Under the pieces are notes generated by a model. The model was not told the origin of the DNA, searched no databases, and was given only the letters and a program-made list of their open reading frames with translations. DNA of 64,000 nt from JBBIRG01 sp964410965 (GTDB taxonomy: Bacteria > CLD3 > SB21 > JBBIRG01), in assembly GCA_964410965.1 (NCBI GenBank), contig CAYPIY010000002.1:496001-560000 (forward strand), written 5' to 3'. Shown here piece after piece: positions 16,663 to 27,600 of this stretch. Position 1 is the first letter of the stretch, and every line of letters begins with the position of its first letter. A program made the translations under genes and the position numbers.

Positions 16663-17214
16663 TTATTTTTTCAGGCGGTCTTTAAATGCTTTTTCAAGTT
16701 TGTCCAGCTTAGGACGGATCACCATCCGGCAATAGGGCTGATTTGAATTCTCATTGTAATAGTTCTGGTGATAATCTTCAGCTTTATAAAATTTTGTAAA
16801 TTGGGTAACCTCAGTCACAATGGGTTTATCAAATGCTTTTACTTTTTCGAGTTCAGCGATAACCGATTTGGCAATTTGTTTTTGAGATTCGTTATGGTAA
16901 AATATCGCGGAACGGTATTGCGTTCCCGCATCCGCGCCTTGCCGGTTCAGGGTCGTCGGATCATGTGTTGAAAAAAATATTTCTAACAGTTCCGAAAAAG
17001 AGATGATCCGGGGATTGTAGCTGATCTGCAGTACTTCAGCATGTCCGGTAGTACCCGTGCATATCTGATTATACGTTGGATTCTCAACCGTACCGCCGCT
17101 GTAGCCGGAAGCAACACTGATGACCCCGTTGACTCTCTGAAAAACCGCCTCCACGCACCAGAAACAGCCGGCGCCGAGAGTGATTGTATCTCTTTCTGTT
17201 TTTATATTTGCCAT
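16663..17214 (-). CDS. msrA: peptide methionine sulfoxide reductase A
   Basis: MsrA reduces methionine-S-sulfoxide in oxidised proteins. From the ATG at 17214 the protein has 183 residues and starts shortly before LGAGCFWCVEAVF, with nucleophile C17. VASGYSGG, GHAEVLQI, FFSTHDPTTLNRQGADAGTQYRSAIF and EDYHQNY follow in the usual order. An in-frame ATG at 17307 would add 31 poorly conserved residues and has no better ribosome-binding site. The catalytic position is Cys, not selenocysteine, although the genome encodes tRNA-Sec. The gene is convergent with valS. Confidence 0.95.
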   Translation of the reverse strand: MANIKTERDTITLGAGCFWCVEAVFQRVNGVISVASGYSGGTVENPTYNQICTGTTGHAEVLQISYNPRIISFSELLEIFFSTHDPTTLNRQGADAGTQYRSAIFYHNESQKQIAKSVIAELEKVKAFDKPIVTEVTQFTKFYKAEDYHQNYYNENSNQPYCRMVIRPKLDKLEKAFKDRLKK

Positions 17215-17373
17215 ATATTGGTTTTCTTTTTGTGATCCGGTGTGAAATTCTGATGGATTGTAATACATTAATATTAAAATAACTGTTGTTTGCATAAGTT
17301 GTCTCATAAAAAATATAACATCCGGACACTTGAATAAATTCCTGAATTATTTTGGAAATACTGTCTGAATGTA

Positions 17374-17402
17374 TTGAAATAAGATTTAATAATTTCTACA
17401 TT
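17374..17402 (+). promoter_or_regulatory. candidate promoter of the ClC gene
   Basis: TTGAAA (17374-17379), a 17-base AT-rich spacer and TACATT (17397-17402) lie 64 bases before the ClC start codon. Matches are five of six and four of six. The whole intergenic region is AT-rich, so chance resemblance is possible. Confidence 0.4.
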
Positions 17403-17465
17403 CCATATATACTCTTATCAAACTAAAAGTTTCTGATTAACAAAACATTTATCGGTTAATCCCTT

Positions 17466-18818
17466 ATGAAAAAAACCTATATGAAAATCAGCGAACTGCT
17501 GCGGCGATTTTTGCATAGGTTACAGGGGCAAATTGACCGGCAGACGGATATGGTTCTGGAACAAAGGCATACGGACTGGGGGCTGATAGGATCGTCAGTC
17601 ATTATCGGTCTGATGGTCGGTTTCTTTATTGTGTTATTTCATCTCACCATGATATGGTTTGAGGGTTTGTTTCATAAGATATATCTTCTGACACATGAGT
17701 TGACCGTGATCAGGTTTTTTGCGTTTCCGTTGATAGCTGCTTTGGGGGGGCTGATGGTAGGATTACTGCGGGTCACTGCTTTCCGGAAGGTCCGTGGCGA
17801 GGGATTGACCGCTGTCGTTTATGCCGTCCGGTATCAGCACGGTATCTTGAAAGGGATTCTGGCGGTCCGGACCATGATTCAGTCGGCGATCAGCATCAGT
17901 TCAGGAGGCGGGGGAGGACGTGAAGCGCCGACAATTTTGATTGGCGCCTCGCTGGGTTCGCAGATCGGGCAATGGCTCAGGCTGCGACCGGAACACCTGA
18001 GGATTTTGTCTGTGGCGGGTTCGGCAGCGGCCATCGGCGGGATTTTCAACGCTCCTCTGGGTGGAATTGTATTCGCTGTGGAGGTGATCGTCGGTTATCT
18101 CAATCTACAGAGTTTTATTCCCATTGTCCTGGCTTCGGTTATGTCTACGGCAACGGCGAGGTTTTTTCTTGGCGATGCACCGCTTCTGATCGCACCGCCC
18201 CTGACGGTGCTTACTATCCGGGATTATGGTCTGCTAGCGGCTGCCGGTATCTTCACGGGTCTGGGCGCGGTGTATTTTCTGAAAAGTTACCGGTTGACTC
18301 ATATTGGTCTTAGGAAAACACTGAAACGAATACCGCCTGTATGGCGTCCTGCACTGGGCGGGCTTATGGCGGGATCGTTGCTGTCATTGTTGCCGACCAT
18401 GCTCGAAACCAGCTATGATCCGGTAAATCAGGCTATTGCTGGTGAAGGATTCTGGCTGATCGCCTTACTGACTTTTCTGCTGAAACCGGCATCTGCGGCT
18501 TTTACAATCGGTAGCGGAGGGGAAGGCGGTACGTTCGCACCGGTACTAAAAGCGGGAGCAATGATTGGCGCCTGTACGGGAATGGCGACATCATTGTTGT
18601 TTCAAAATATATCTGTGGGTTTATACGCATTGGTGGGTTCAGCATCCCTGATAGCCGGAACATATTATGCTCCCCTGACCGGGGCCATTCTGATTTTCGA
18701 AGTCTGCAGGAATTATGAACTGTTGCTGCCGCTTATGTTTGCCGCCGTATTCGCTGTCTTTATCGTAAAACGTTTTCACGTCAGTACATTCAATCCAAAT
18801 CGTCGCCTGAGAGATTGA
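17466..18818 (+). CDS. ClC-family chloride channel or Cl-/H+ antiporter
   Basis: This 450-residue polytopic membrane protein has the ClC order of motifs. The first selectivity motif, usually GSGIP or GHGVP, reads RGEGL here. The gating-glutamate motif is GGREAPTI (usually GREGP), the third is GGEGGTFAP (GxFxP), and the last helix begins TYYAPLTGAILIFEV with the conserved Tyr. The N-terminus carries about 35 charged cytoplasmic residues. There is no CBS domain at the C-terminus. Because the first motif has lost its central Ser and Pro, ion selectivity could differ from chloride; this is inferred. Confidence 0.88.
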   Translation: MKKTYMKISELLRRFLHRLQGQIDRQTDMVLEQRHTDWGLIGSSVIIGLMVGFFIVLFHLTMIWFEGLFHKIYLLTHELTVIRFFAFPLIAALGGLMVGLLRVTAFRKVRGEGLTAVVYAVRYQHGILKGILAVRTMIQSAISISSGGGGGREAPTILIGASLGSQIGQWLRLRPEHLRILSVAGSAAAIGGIFNAPLGGIVFAVEVIVGYLNLQSFIPIVLASVMSTATARFFLGDAPLLIAPPLTVLTIRDYGLLAAAGIFTGLGAVYFLKSYRLTHIGLRKTLKRIPPVWRPALGGLMAGSLLSLLPTMLETSYDPVNQAIAGEGFWLIALLTFLLKPASAAFTIGSGGEGGTFAPVLKAGAMIGACTGMATSLLFQNISVGLYALVGSASLIAGTYYAPLTGAILIFEVCRNYELLLPLMFAAVFAVFIVKRFHVSTFNPNRRLRD

Positions 18819-18852
18819 AAAGGAGCGCATCCGGGGCAGCCGCTAAACAGGA

Positions 18853-19935
18853 TTACGGCAAAAAGAAAAATGCCAGGCCCATGATCAGGTACACCGCCAG
18901 CAATTGAACGCCTTCCATCCAGTTGGATTCCCCGTCCATGGAAATGATCGTCACAATACTGACCGATAACGCGATCGCGACCACTTCAAACGTAGTGAAA
19001 ATCAGATCCATCGGCTGACCGAATAAGTAGCTCGCGAACACAAGCACCGGCGCGACAAACAACGCGACCTGGATACTCGACCCGATCGCAATATTCATGG
19101 CGAGATCCATATTGTTTTTATAGGCGACCATAACAGCCGTGCTGTGTTCCGCAGCGTTGCCGATAATAGCAACAAGAATAACGCCGACGAATACTTCCGT
19201 CATGCCGAAAGCTTTAGCCGTAGGCTCCACAGCCCCGACCAAGAATTCACTCATTAAAGCCACGAATACGGTAGCGATGAATAAAACCGTAACGGATTTT
19301 AACTTGCTCCAGTGTTCACCCTCAGCCCGGGTCATGGATTGATTTTCCGGAACCGCGTTGTATAAGTGCTTATGAGTTTTCAATGAAAAGATAAGGCTCA
19401 GGATATAGGTGATGAAAAGAACAATCGCAATCTCAAGGCTCAACTCTTTTTCATGGGTCTGTTCCTGACCGCTGACAATCATGTGGAAAATTGCCGGAAC
19501 GATCAACGCGATAACGCTCAGTGACAGCAGTGTTGCGCCCATGCCGGCGGCAGTCTTATTAAACGCCTGGTGCTCATGTCTTACTCCGCCAACCACCACA
19601 CTGAGTCCTAACACAAGGAGAATGTTGCCAATAATGGATCCGGTGATGGAGGCTTTGACGACGTCATACAAGCCTGCTTTAAGCGCCATCAACGCGATGA
19701 TTAATTCAGCCGCGTTTCCGAACGACGCGTTCAGCAGGCCGCCCAAACCAGACCCCAGTTTTTCCGATAAATGTTCTGTCGCCCGGCCCATCAGTCCTGC
19801 CAGGGGAATAATAGCCAGAGCCGAAAACACAAAAATCCATACAGGTTCCGCGTGAAGTAATTCAGTCAGAATAGCGACAGGAACAAATATGAGCAATACC
19901 GTAAGCGGCTCAATCCGGAAGGTTCCAATTTTCAT
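18853..19935 (-). CDS. cax: Ca2+/H+ antiporter (CAX family)
   Basis: The 360-residue membrane protein has the two inverted alpha repeats of CAX exchangers: GNAAELIIALMALKAG in the first half and GNAAEHSTAVMVAYKN in the second, both with the cation-coordinating Glu. About eleven hydrophobic spans can be seen. A charged loop after the sixth (EKELSLE) separates the halves. It exports Ca2+ in exchange for protons. GGAG precedes the ATG at 19935. It is convergent with the ClC gene and is followed upstream, across 51 bases, by the end of a sensor kinase gene on the same strand. Confidence 0.93.
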   Translation of the reverse strand: MKIGTFRIEPLTVLLIFVPVAILTELLHAEPVWIFVFSALAIIPLAGLMGRATEHLSEKLGSGLGGLLNASFGNAAELIIALMALKAGLYDVVKASITGSIIGNILLVLGLSVVVGGVRHEHQAFNKTAAGMGATLLSLSVIALIVPAIFHMIVSGQEQTHEKELSLEIAIVLFITYILSLIFSLKTHKHLYNAVPENQSMTRAEGEHWSKLKSVTVLFIATVFVALMSEFLVGAVEPTAKAFGMTEVFVGVILVAIIGNAAEHSTAVMVAYKNNMDLAMNIAIGSSIQVALFVAPVLVFASYLFGQPMDLIFTTFEVVAIALSVSIVTIISMDGESNWMEGVQLLAVYLIMGLAFFFLP

Positions 19936-19986
19936 GTGTATCTCCGGGTTAAAAAAAGAGAGTCATTATAAGTACCGCTGAAATGG

Positions 19987-22900
19987 TTAATTCAGCGTAA
20001 AACTGAAGGTTGATCCCTTTCCTCTGACGCTTTCCACGAAAACGTGTCCGCCGTGCATTTCAACAATTTTTTTAACTATCGCCAGACCCAGTCCGGTACT
20101 GCTTTCGCCGCCGGTCGGCCGGGCGCTTAGTTTTTTGTAAGAATGAAAAACCGCTTTCAGGTCTTCTTCGCTTAAGCCCTGTCCTGTATCGTTTACTGAA
20201 ATGAGAACGCGGTTATCCGTCCAATTCGCGCTGACCGTCACATATCCTCCCGGATAGGTGTATTTAACGGCGTTGCTGATCAGGTTATCAAGAACTTCTG
20301 TTACACGAACGCGGTCCGCCTGAACGGGTGGCAGAGATTCATCAGTATTGAAATTCAAAGAGATGTTTTTCTGCGCGGCGATCTTAACATGATTGCGGGC
20401 GCATTCATCGAATATGGCGGACATGTGAACCGGCGTAATGTTCAAAACAATTTTACCGGATTCAATCGCGGAGATGTCGAGAAGTTCGGAAAGCAGATGG
20501 GTCATGCCTTTAGCAGCTTTCAGTACGTCTCTCAAATCGTTCAGCCCCGCATCCGCTTTGAAAGAATCAGACTTCAGCTCATCGATGATCAGGCTGACAA
20601 ACCCGACTATCACGTTCAGAGGCGAACGCAGGTCATGGGCGGCAATTCCGAGAAATTCGTTTTTCTTTTCATTCAGCCTTTTTAATTCATCCAGCAGCCT
20701 GACTTTCATGAATGCCAGCGTAATATGATCCCGGAGATTATTGAGCAGAATAATATCCTGGTGATCGAAGGCGTCGTTTTGCGACAAATTTTCAAACACG
20801 AAATAGGCCTGTACTGCCAGATGGCGCCGGATTCTCATGATCAGAAATGATCCGGATCGGGCGGAGCCATGATCGTCTGAGACAGTCCGGGTACCTGAAA
20901 AAATATCAGGATTGATTTCCCGGGAATTTTTAATGAAATGATTTTCAATCCGATCAACCGTTAACAGCACAGAAGGACTTTCATCTTTAAAGCCCTCATC
21001 AGCCGGGATATACTGATACGATTGGGCCGTTTCATCCCACGCCAGTGACGACAATCTTTCCGTTCCTTTTAACGTCTTCAGTTGAGACAGCAAAGCCTTA
21101 ACAAGCCGAACAGGCTCAATTTCCGAATTAATCGTTTTTACAAACGCGTTGATTTTTTCTAGCTGTTCGGTTTTTGCAAGGAGATCCGTTGTGCGTTCAC
21201 GGACAATTGTCTCAAGCCGAAGTTTTTCACTTTCGAGTTTCAGCGCGCGCCACCGTATCACCCATATCATAGAGGAACTAAAAAAAAGAAAATAAAGTAT
21301 GTAGGCCCACCATGCCCTGTACCATGGAGGTAGTATTTCAAAGGCGAAAATCGCTTCATTTCCCATAGTCCCGAAAATATTTTTCGAACGGACATGAAAA
21401 CGGTACGATCCTTCCGGAAGGCCGTTGTATTCTTTATTGGTTTCATTTGTCCAGCCCGACCAGTTATCATCGAGACCTTCCATGAAGTACTGATACTGGT
21501 TGGCCGCCGGCTGTTCGTAGAAGCCTGCAGCGCATTCAAACCGAAGCGAGTTGTGGCGGAACGCGACAGGCGCGGAAGGCGGGACTCCGTGACCGCCATA
21601 TACCAGCGAATCGCGCCGGATATAAACTTTGCGAATGAGCGTTCGGAACGGCTGATGATAATCTTTCGGTATGCGGCTGTCATAGCGGATAAGTCCGTCG
21701 GCGCCTCCAAACCATGTGACGCCGTCGCTCTCCGGATTGATATGCAAGACACTGTAATCAGCGAAACGCAGGAACGGTAAAGCTTCCTTCTGATAGACGC
21801 CGTAGGGAAGGCGTTTAAACAAGTAATTCTCGGAACGGCTGTCCGAGACGGCATGTACCCAGACGTTACCCTGAGCGTCCTCTGTGATCACGTCGATCGA
21901 TTTTGTGCTGTCGTTTAATTCGGGGCCAAAAGTGGAATCCGGCATAAAACGCTGCGCTGCACTGTCAAATCCGTACAGCCCTCTTTCAGTTCCGAATAAT
22001 AATTTTCCTGCCGCCGAGAAGACAAATACCCCCCCGTAAGGCAAGCCGTCGTTGGTTCCGAACTGTTTAACCGGGTATGATGCTGATTTGAGCGATTGCG
22101 GCGTGAGGGCCTGAAGATCGACGGTGCGCAGATCAATCCGTATAACACCGCGAAAACTCGTGCCGACCCATAGATATCCGTCAGGCGATTCGACGATCGC
22201 GCGCCCGTCTACATGGACTCCGGGGATAACTCCCAAATCAATCCATTTCCCCTCAAGGTTCCTCAGGCACGCCAGTCCGTCGCGTAAACCGGCAAAGACC
22301 AGCGAACCGTCGCGGCGTGAACGGTAAAGGAAAAAACCGCCACCTGTTTTTCTTACGGATTTAGCTTTGTTTCCCTCAATTTCATAAATGCCATCGCTGG
22401 TGCCCGCCAGCAAGCTTTTCCCGAAAGAAAGCAAATGCCAGCTCTGCGCGGCGATCGGCCGGACGGGTTCAAACCGGAAAGACGGGGGTATGCGGCGGTT
22501 GGCCTGATCGGTATACAGGACATATACGCCTAAACCTGTAGTCACATACAGCGAATTCTCATGTCGAATCGAGGAAAGCACGATACCCTTGATGCCCGTA
22601 TTTTCACCGAAAAATGAAACGGGTGAAAACGCTTCAACCCTTGAAATACCGTTATTCTGAACGACCCAAAGCCCGTTCCCGTCGTCGAGGTATGTAGAGT
22701 TGATGGATTCGTCCATCAATCCTGATTCACGGGTCAGGCTCCGAGTGATATTACCCTGCAGATCAATGACCACGACTCCGGCGCGGCGGGTAGAAAGAAC
22801 AAATTCATTCCCATGGCGAATGCCGAAATAAATGAGATTGCTAGCCAGAAAACTGTCTGCCTGCACCGGAAAGGGATTGAAAGACTGATTGTCGAAAAGG

Positions 22901-23583
22901 AAAAGGTTCTGTCTGCGCGTTCCGACCAGGATTTTTCCCTGATCATAGGGAATCATCGAATAGACAGCTTCTTCCCTGAAGAGATCTCCTCCGGGAACAG
23001 GGATCAGGCTGTCTTTTTCCAGCATGACAAGACCGGACGAGCGTTCCCGGATATACAAACGGTTATTTACTACATAAGAGCGGTGAAATATCTTATCCGG
23101 GCGGATTACGATGACGGAATCACCGTCCAGGCAAAAAATGAATTTGTAGGACTGAAAATACACTTTACCGTCAAACGCATGAGTGTGCCATACATCGGCA
23201 AAATCATGATATCGCGCTTCAATTTTAGGCATCAGAGAAACGTATTTCAGCCATCCGGCCGAATCGGGTTTCAGATAACCGAACTCACCGGTGGCGCCGA
23301 CGTAAATGACATTCTGCGAGTCGATGGCCAGCGATCCGACCGCCGAACGGTTGGTCACGGGGATCTTCCGCCAGGTGATGCCGTCATATTCCAGAACACC
23401 GGTGTTATTGGCGACGTACAGGATTCCGTTTGAGTCCTGGACGATCCCCCAGTTTTGAGGGCTTGCGCCGTATTCACGCGGTGAATAATTTCGGAGAAAA
23501 GGTAAACCGGTTTCGCGCTGAGCATACAAACCGTTTACAATGAATAAATAAGCAAAAAAACCTGTCAGAAATAATTGCTTCAT
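19987..23583 (-). CDS. propeller-type (Reg_prop/Y_Y_Y) sensor histidine kinase with GAF domain
   Basis: The 1198-residue protein starts with a signal peptide, then repeated propeller blades (for example NWGIVQDSNGILYVANNTGV, WVGTSFRG) to about 650 and a Y_Y_Y domain (about 665-745, FEILPPWYRAWW). One membrane span lies near 755-775, then a short coiled coil and a GAF-like region (about 800-955). The kinase H-box is AAHDLRSPLN (H983), with N-box DNLISNAVKYT and G-boxes DTGQGLS and STGLGLAIVKK. Unlike the hybrid systems of Bacteroides it has no receiver and no AraC-type DNA-binding domain, so it must signal to a separate regulator, none of which is adjacent. The ligand is unknown; Bacteroides relatives often bind glycans. 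Confidence 0.93.
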   Translation of the reverse strand: MKQLFLTGFFAYLFIVNGLYAQRETGLPFLRNYSPREYGASPQNWGIVQDSNGILYVANNTGVLEYDGITWRKIPVTNRSAVGSLAIDSQNVIYVGATGEFGYLKPDSAGWLKYVSLMPKIEARYHDFADVWHTHAFDGKVYFQSYKFIFCLDGDSVIVIRPDKIFHRSYVVNNRLYIRERSSGLVMLEKDSLIPVPGGDLFREEAVYSMIPYDQGKILVGTRRQNLFLFDNQSFNPFPVQADSFLASNLIYFGIRHGNEFVLSTRRAGVVVIDLQGNITRSLTRESGLMDESINSTYLDDGNGLWVVQNNGISRVEAFSPVSFFGENTGIKGIVLSSIRHENSLYVTTGLGVYVLYTDQANRRIPPSFRFEPVRPIAAQSWHLLSFGKSLLAGTSDGIYEIEGNKAKSVRKTGGGFFLYRSRRDGSLVFAGLRDGLACLRNLEGKWIDLGVIPGVHVDGRAIVESPDGYLWVGTSFRGVIRIDLRTVDLQALTPQSLKSASYPVKQFGTNDGLPYGGVFVFSAAGKLLFGTERGLYGFDSAAQRFMPDSTFGPELNDSTKSIDVITEDAQGNVWVHAVSDSRSENYLFKRLPYGVYQKEALPFLRFADYSVLHINPESDGVTWFGGADGLIRYDSRIPKDYHQPFRTLIRKVYIRRDSLVYGGHGVPPSAPVAFRHNSLRFECAAGFYEQPAANQYQYFMEGLDDNWSGWTNETNKEYNGLPEGSYRFHVRSKNIFGTMGNEAIFAFEILPPWYRAWWAYILYFLFFSSSMIWVIRWRALKLESEKLRLETIVRERTTDLLAKTEQLEKINAFVKTINSEIEPVRLVKALLSQLKTLKGTERLSSLAWDETAQSYQYIPADEGFKDESPSVLLTVDRIENHFIKNSREINPDIFSGTRTVSDDHGSARSGSFLIMRIRRHLAVQAYFVFENLSQNDAFDHQDIILLNNLRDHITLAFMKVRLLDELKRLNEKKNEFLGIAAHDLRSPLNVIVGFVSLIIDELKSDSFKADAGLNDLRDVLKAAKGMTHLLSELLDISAIESGKIVLNITPVHMSAIFDECARNHVKIAAQKNISLNFNTDESLPPVQADRVRVTEVLDNLISNAVKYTYPGGYVTVSANWTDNRVLISVNDTGQGLSEEDLKAVFHSYKKLSARPTGGESSTGLGLAIVKKIVEMHGGHVFVESVRGKGSTFSFTLN

Positions 23584-23749
23584 AAGATGTCCCGTTGCAC
23601 GCAGAATTCGTGAACCGTATAAACGAGCGGATGTACTCCGGAAAATATATCAAATCCTGCTGTGAATGCAAAACAAAAAACCAGGATAAGATTGAATTTT
23701 CTTTTATGAAATAATTGTTTAATTTCCGCATCAGGAAAAGGCGGCAAGG

Positions 23750-24634
23750 ATGAAATTTAAACAGCCGATACAGTCTGATATAATTGTTCTCGACGGAGCG
23801 ACCGGCACGGAGCTCGAACGACGCGGCATAAGTGTGGATCTGCCGTTATGGTCCGCTTCCGCCCTGCTTAACAAAGAGGGCCGGTCGGTTCTTCGAAGCA
23901 TACATGCCGATTACATCAAGTCCGGAGCCGATATCATTACGGCTAATACATTCCGTACCAATATCCGCACGCTGAAAAAGGCGGGACTGGAATCCGGAGC
24001 GAAATCGCTTACGCAGGACGCGATTGACGAAGTTCGAAGGGCGATTGATTCAGTCAATACGGACAGACGGATTTTGGTCGCCGGATCTGTCGCACCCGTC
24101 GAGGATTGTTATTGGCCTGAACGGGTACCGCCTGATCACGAGCTGACGTCCGAACATCACCGGCATATCGATTATTTGTATGAGGCCGGCGCGGATGTCA
24201 TGCTTATCGAAACAATGAATACCATACGCGAAGCCCGCATAGCGCTGGGATATGCCGTTCAAACCGATAAACCCGTAATGGTCAGTTTTATATGTAATGA
24301 CGGCGAATCTCTTTACAGCGGCGAGAAATTGTCGGATGCGGTAACCATGGCGGCTCAGTATTCTCCTTATGCAATACTTTTCAATTGCGCGACTGTGAAT
24401 ATCATCGATAAGAATTTGAAGCATCTTCGAACGATTTATGAAGGACGAACCGGCGCATACGCGAATATTCTTTCGGATCAGGTCCATAAAAATTCAGGTT
24501 TTGAGCACAGTCTTACTCCCGCACAATATGCGGAACATGTATCAAAGTGGATTAGCAATGATCAGGCGTCGATTGCCGGAGGATGCTGCGGAACCACGCC
24601 GGAACATATTAAAGCGGTTAAACAATTACTGTGA
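23750..24634 (+). CDS. homocysteine S-methyltransferase family protein (MmuM-like)
   Basis: The 294-residue protein starts VLDGATGTELERRGISVDLPLWSA and has ADIITANTFRTN, the first zinc-ligand Cys in NCATVN and the Cys pair in GGCCGTTPEHI. These are the hallmarks of zinc-dependent methyltransferases that make methionine from homocysteine using S-methylmethionine or a similar donor. It is a stand-alone domain, not joined to MetF or MetH. Its stop overlaps the GTG of the next gene by four bases (GTGA), so the two are translationally coupled, an odd pairing of metabolism and signalling. Confidence 0.9.
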   Translation: MKFKQPIQSDIIVLDGATGTELERRGISVDLPLWSASALLNKEGRSVLRSIHADYIKSGADIITANTFRTNIRTLKKAGLESGAKSLTQDAIDEVRRAIDSVNTDRRILVAGSVAPVEDCYWPERVPPDHELTSEHHRHIDYLYEAGADVMLIETMNTIREARIALGYAVQTDKPVMVSFICNDGESLYSGEKLSDAVTMAAQYSPYAILFNCATVNIIDKNLKHLRTIYEGRTGAYANILSDQVHKNSGFEHSLTPAQYAEHVSKWISNDQASIAGGCCGTTPEHIKAVKQLL

Positions 24635-27600
24635 GGCCGAGCAGAAATATATTACAATTACTGTTTATCGGTTGTTTTTCTGCGACCATTATTTATTCCC
24701 AGAAACTTCCGATCATACGGTATACTACCGATGACGGCCTTCCGCCATATATTATCGAAGGAATGATTCAGGATCATCTCGGGAATATGTGGTTTACAAC
24801 CCAGGGAGGACTGGTCCGGTACAACGGAAAACAATTCAGGCACTTTACGATGGATCAGGGACTGGGATATGATTTCTGCAGGCCGATCGTTGAAGACGAG
24901 GATCAAAATCTATGGGTAGGAACGCTGGGGGGCGGGCTGACTAAAATTTTCAGAAACGATGTCGGTGAATATGAGTTCAGCGTCATGAATGCTTCTGACG
25001 GACTGATCGATAATTCGGTCTTGTCTCTTGCAATAGATTCAACCAGGTCTCTATGGGCCGGAACAAAGGCGGGAGTATGCCGTTTTCCGCTGAAGTCTCC
25101 GGGCGACTCCGGAACGTGGCGCCGGTTTTTGCCAGGCGTAACCGTGAACCACATCTTTATTGACAGCAGGCAGGCGGTTTGGTGCGGGGATGTCCGTGGT
25201 TATCTGTATCGCTATATGAATAACCGTTGGGATACGATCAGAGTATTCAGTGAATTTTCATCGGGAGTATCCGCGATGATTGAAATAAAACCGGGAGAAT
25301 ACCATGTCGGGTCTTTCAATCATGGCGCAAGAAAACTGATTGCCGGAAATCAAAGATATGAGATTGATTCCAGTACGGCAGGACCCGTTCTGTTAAGCAG
25401 GCGTATATTCGGCATGATCAGGGATAATCAGGGCCGGATTTTAGTCGCGAGCCGCGGTGAAGGACTGATCATGACCGGGGGCGGAGATGTCCGCAGGATC
25501 ACGGCCGCAAACGGACTTCCGGAAGACCAGATTGCCTGCGTTTATGAGGACAGGCAAAATAACGTCTGGATCGGAATGATGAACGGAAATCTGTGCAAAT
25601 GGCCCATGTTTGAAGTCCTGCATTTTGATGAACAATCGGGTCTGCCCGGAAGCAACGTTTTGTCGGTTTTACAGGACCATTCAGGACAGATAAGGGTGAT
25701 TACGCATGAAACAGGATTTGCCATATACAACGGTAAATCCTGGAATTATTTTGACAAGAAAAACGGATTACCGACGAACAGCCTCTATACGATGTTTGAA
25801 GATTCCCGGGGGCGTTTCTGGATAAGCACTTTCGGAATGGGACTTGTGATACAGGATGGAGAGAGGTTTACGCGCTTTCATCCTGAAAATTATTTACTAA
25901 ACGATGTGCTTTGTATTTTTGAAGATTCAGAAGGCAATATGTGGTTTGGCACGGATGTGGACGGGGTGGTCCGGTATAACCGGCAAGGCCGTCTGGATGT
26001 GTTCAATATGGATCATGGATTGGCCGGTCAGCGCGTTTTATCGGTTTATGAGGATTCAGAAGGAAAACTGTGGCTGGGATGCGCCCAGCCGAGCCGGATG
26101 AAGGAGGCTGGCGGAATAAGTTACATAGAATCCCGCGACAAAAGCTCAGAGAGACCCGTCATTCGCGATTTTAACAAACACTCAGGACTAAAAAGCCGTT
26201 ACGTTTGCTCAATACGTGAATCGAAAGACAAAAGCCTGTGGATAGCGACCCGTTATCACGGACTGGCAAGGTACTGCGGCGATTCGCTCCGGTATTATAC
26301 AGTGAATGAAGGATTGCCGTCCAATAGCATCTCCGCTATCGCGGAAGACCTGCAGCGACGGATATGGATCGGTACCCTTAAAGGATTAGCCATACTTGAA
26401 GGAGAATCCATAACGCCGATAACCCGGGATCATGGGCTGTTCAGCGAAACGGTGAATGAGAACGCAATGATCTGTGACCACAACGGGATATTGTGGTTTG
26501 GCGTTCCCGGCGGTTTAACATACTATAAGTTTTCATCGCTATCCGCAGAAAAGCGCGGTCCCTCATTGTACATCGAGCACATTCGAAATAATGACCGATT
26601 GATATCATTGTCCCGTCTTACCGGACTCAGGCACGACCAGAATAATTTATCGGTGGAGGTTACCGGAATTGATTTCAGGTTTAACCGCGGTTTGGAATAC
26701 CGTTGTTTCCTGGAAGGTTTCGATAAGGAGTGGCAAAAGTGGACGGGGCGTGACTATTTCACTTATACGAACCTTGATCCCGGAGAATACACGATAAACG
26801 TTCAGGTAAGGAATACGGATAACGGGATCAGTGACATTGTTCGACGGAAGGTAACCATCCGTCCGGCTTTCTGGCAGGAGTGGTGGTTCAGAATTCTGAT
26901 GCTGTTGCTGCTGATCTCGCTTATTCCAACGGCTTATAAGGCGGGCTCCGGGCTGAGGAACCGCTGGGTGATTTGGTACAGAAAACGGCATGTTTCGCAT
27001 TATAAAATTGTATCAGTAATCGGCGAGGGAGCCATGGGCATAGTTTACAGGGCGAGGGACCGGATCGGTAAAAAAGAAGTCGCCCTGAAAGTAATGAACC
27101 CGAAAGTTCTTTCGGATGAGGACAATAAAATACGTTTTGAGCGCGAGTCCCGCATAATGTCCTCCCTCGATCATCCGAATGTCATAAAAGTGTATTCAAC
27201 AGGAAACTGGCTTGGTACCGCTTATATCGCCATGGAAATGCTGAACGGAGGAAACCTGACCCGCTTATTAAAATTACAGCCGGACAGGCGCATTCAGGTT
27301 CTTCCGGAATTGTTTCTGTGTGTTGCCGATGGGCTGAGCTACATTCATCAAAAGGGAATCATTCACCGCGACCTGAAAAGCGACAATATCATGATGGACG
27401 ATCGTGGGGTTCCTAAAATCATGGATTTCGGGTTATCGAAATCAGCGGTCATGGCGACATTCACGAAGACCGGCGCGGCAATGGGTACGCTGGGCTATGT
27501 ATCCCCGGAACAGATCACGGGATCGCGGACGGATCCACGGTCAGACATTTTTTCGTTTGGCGTGATCATGTATGAGATGGTTACCGGACGTCTTCCATTC

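Noticed and set aside
16663..17214. MsrA as a selenoprotein
   Set aside because: The catalytic position is encoded by a Cys codon (GCFWC) and no in-frame TGA occurs in the gene.
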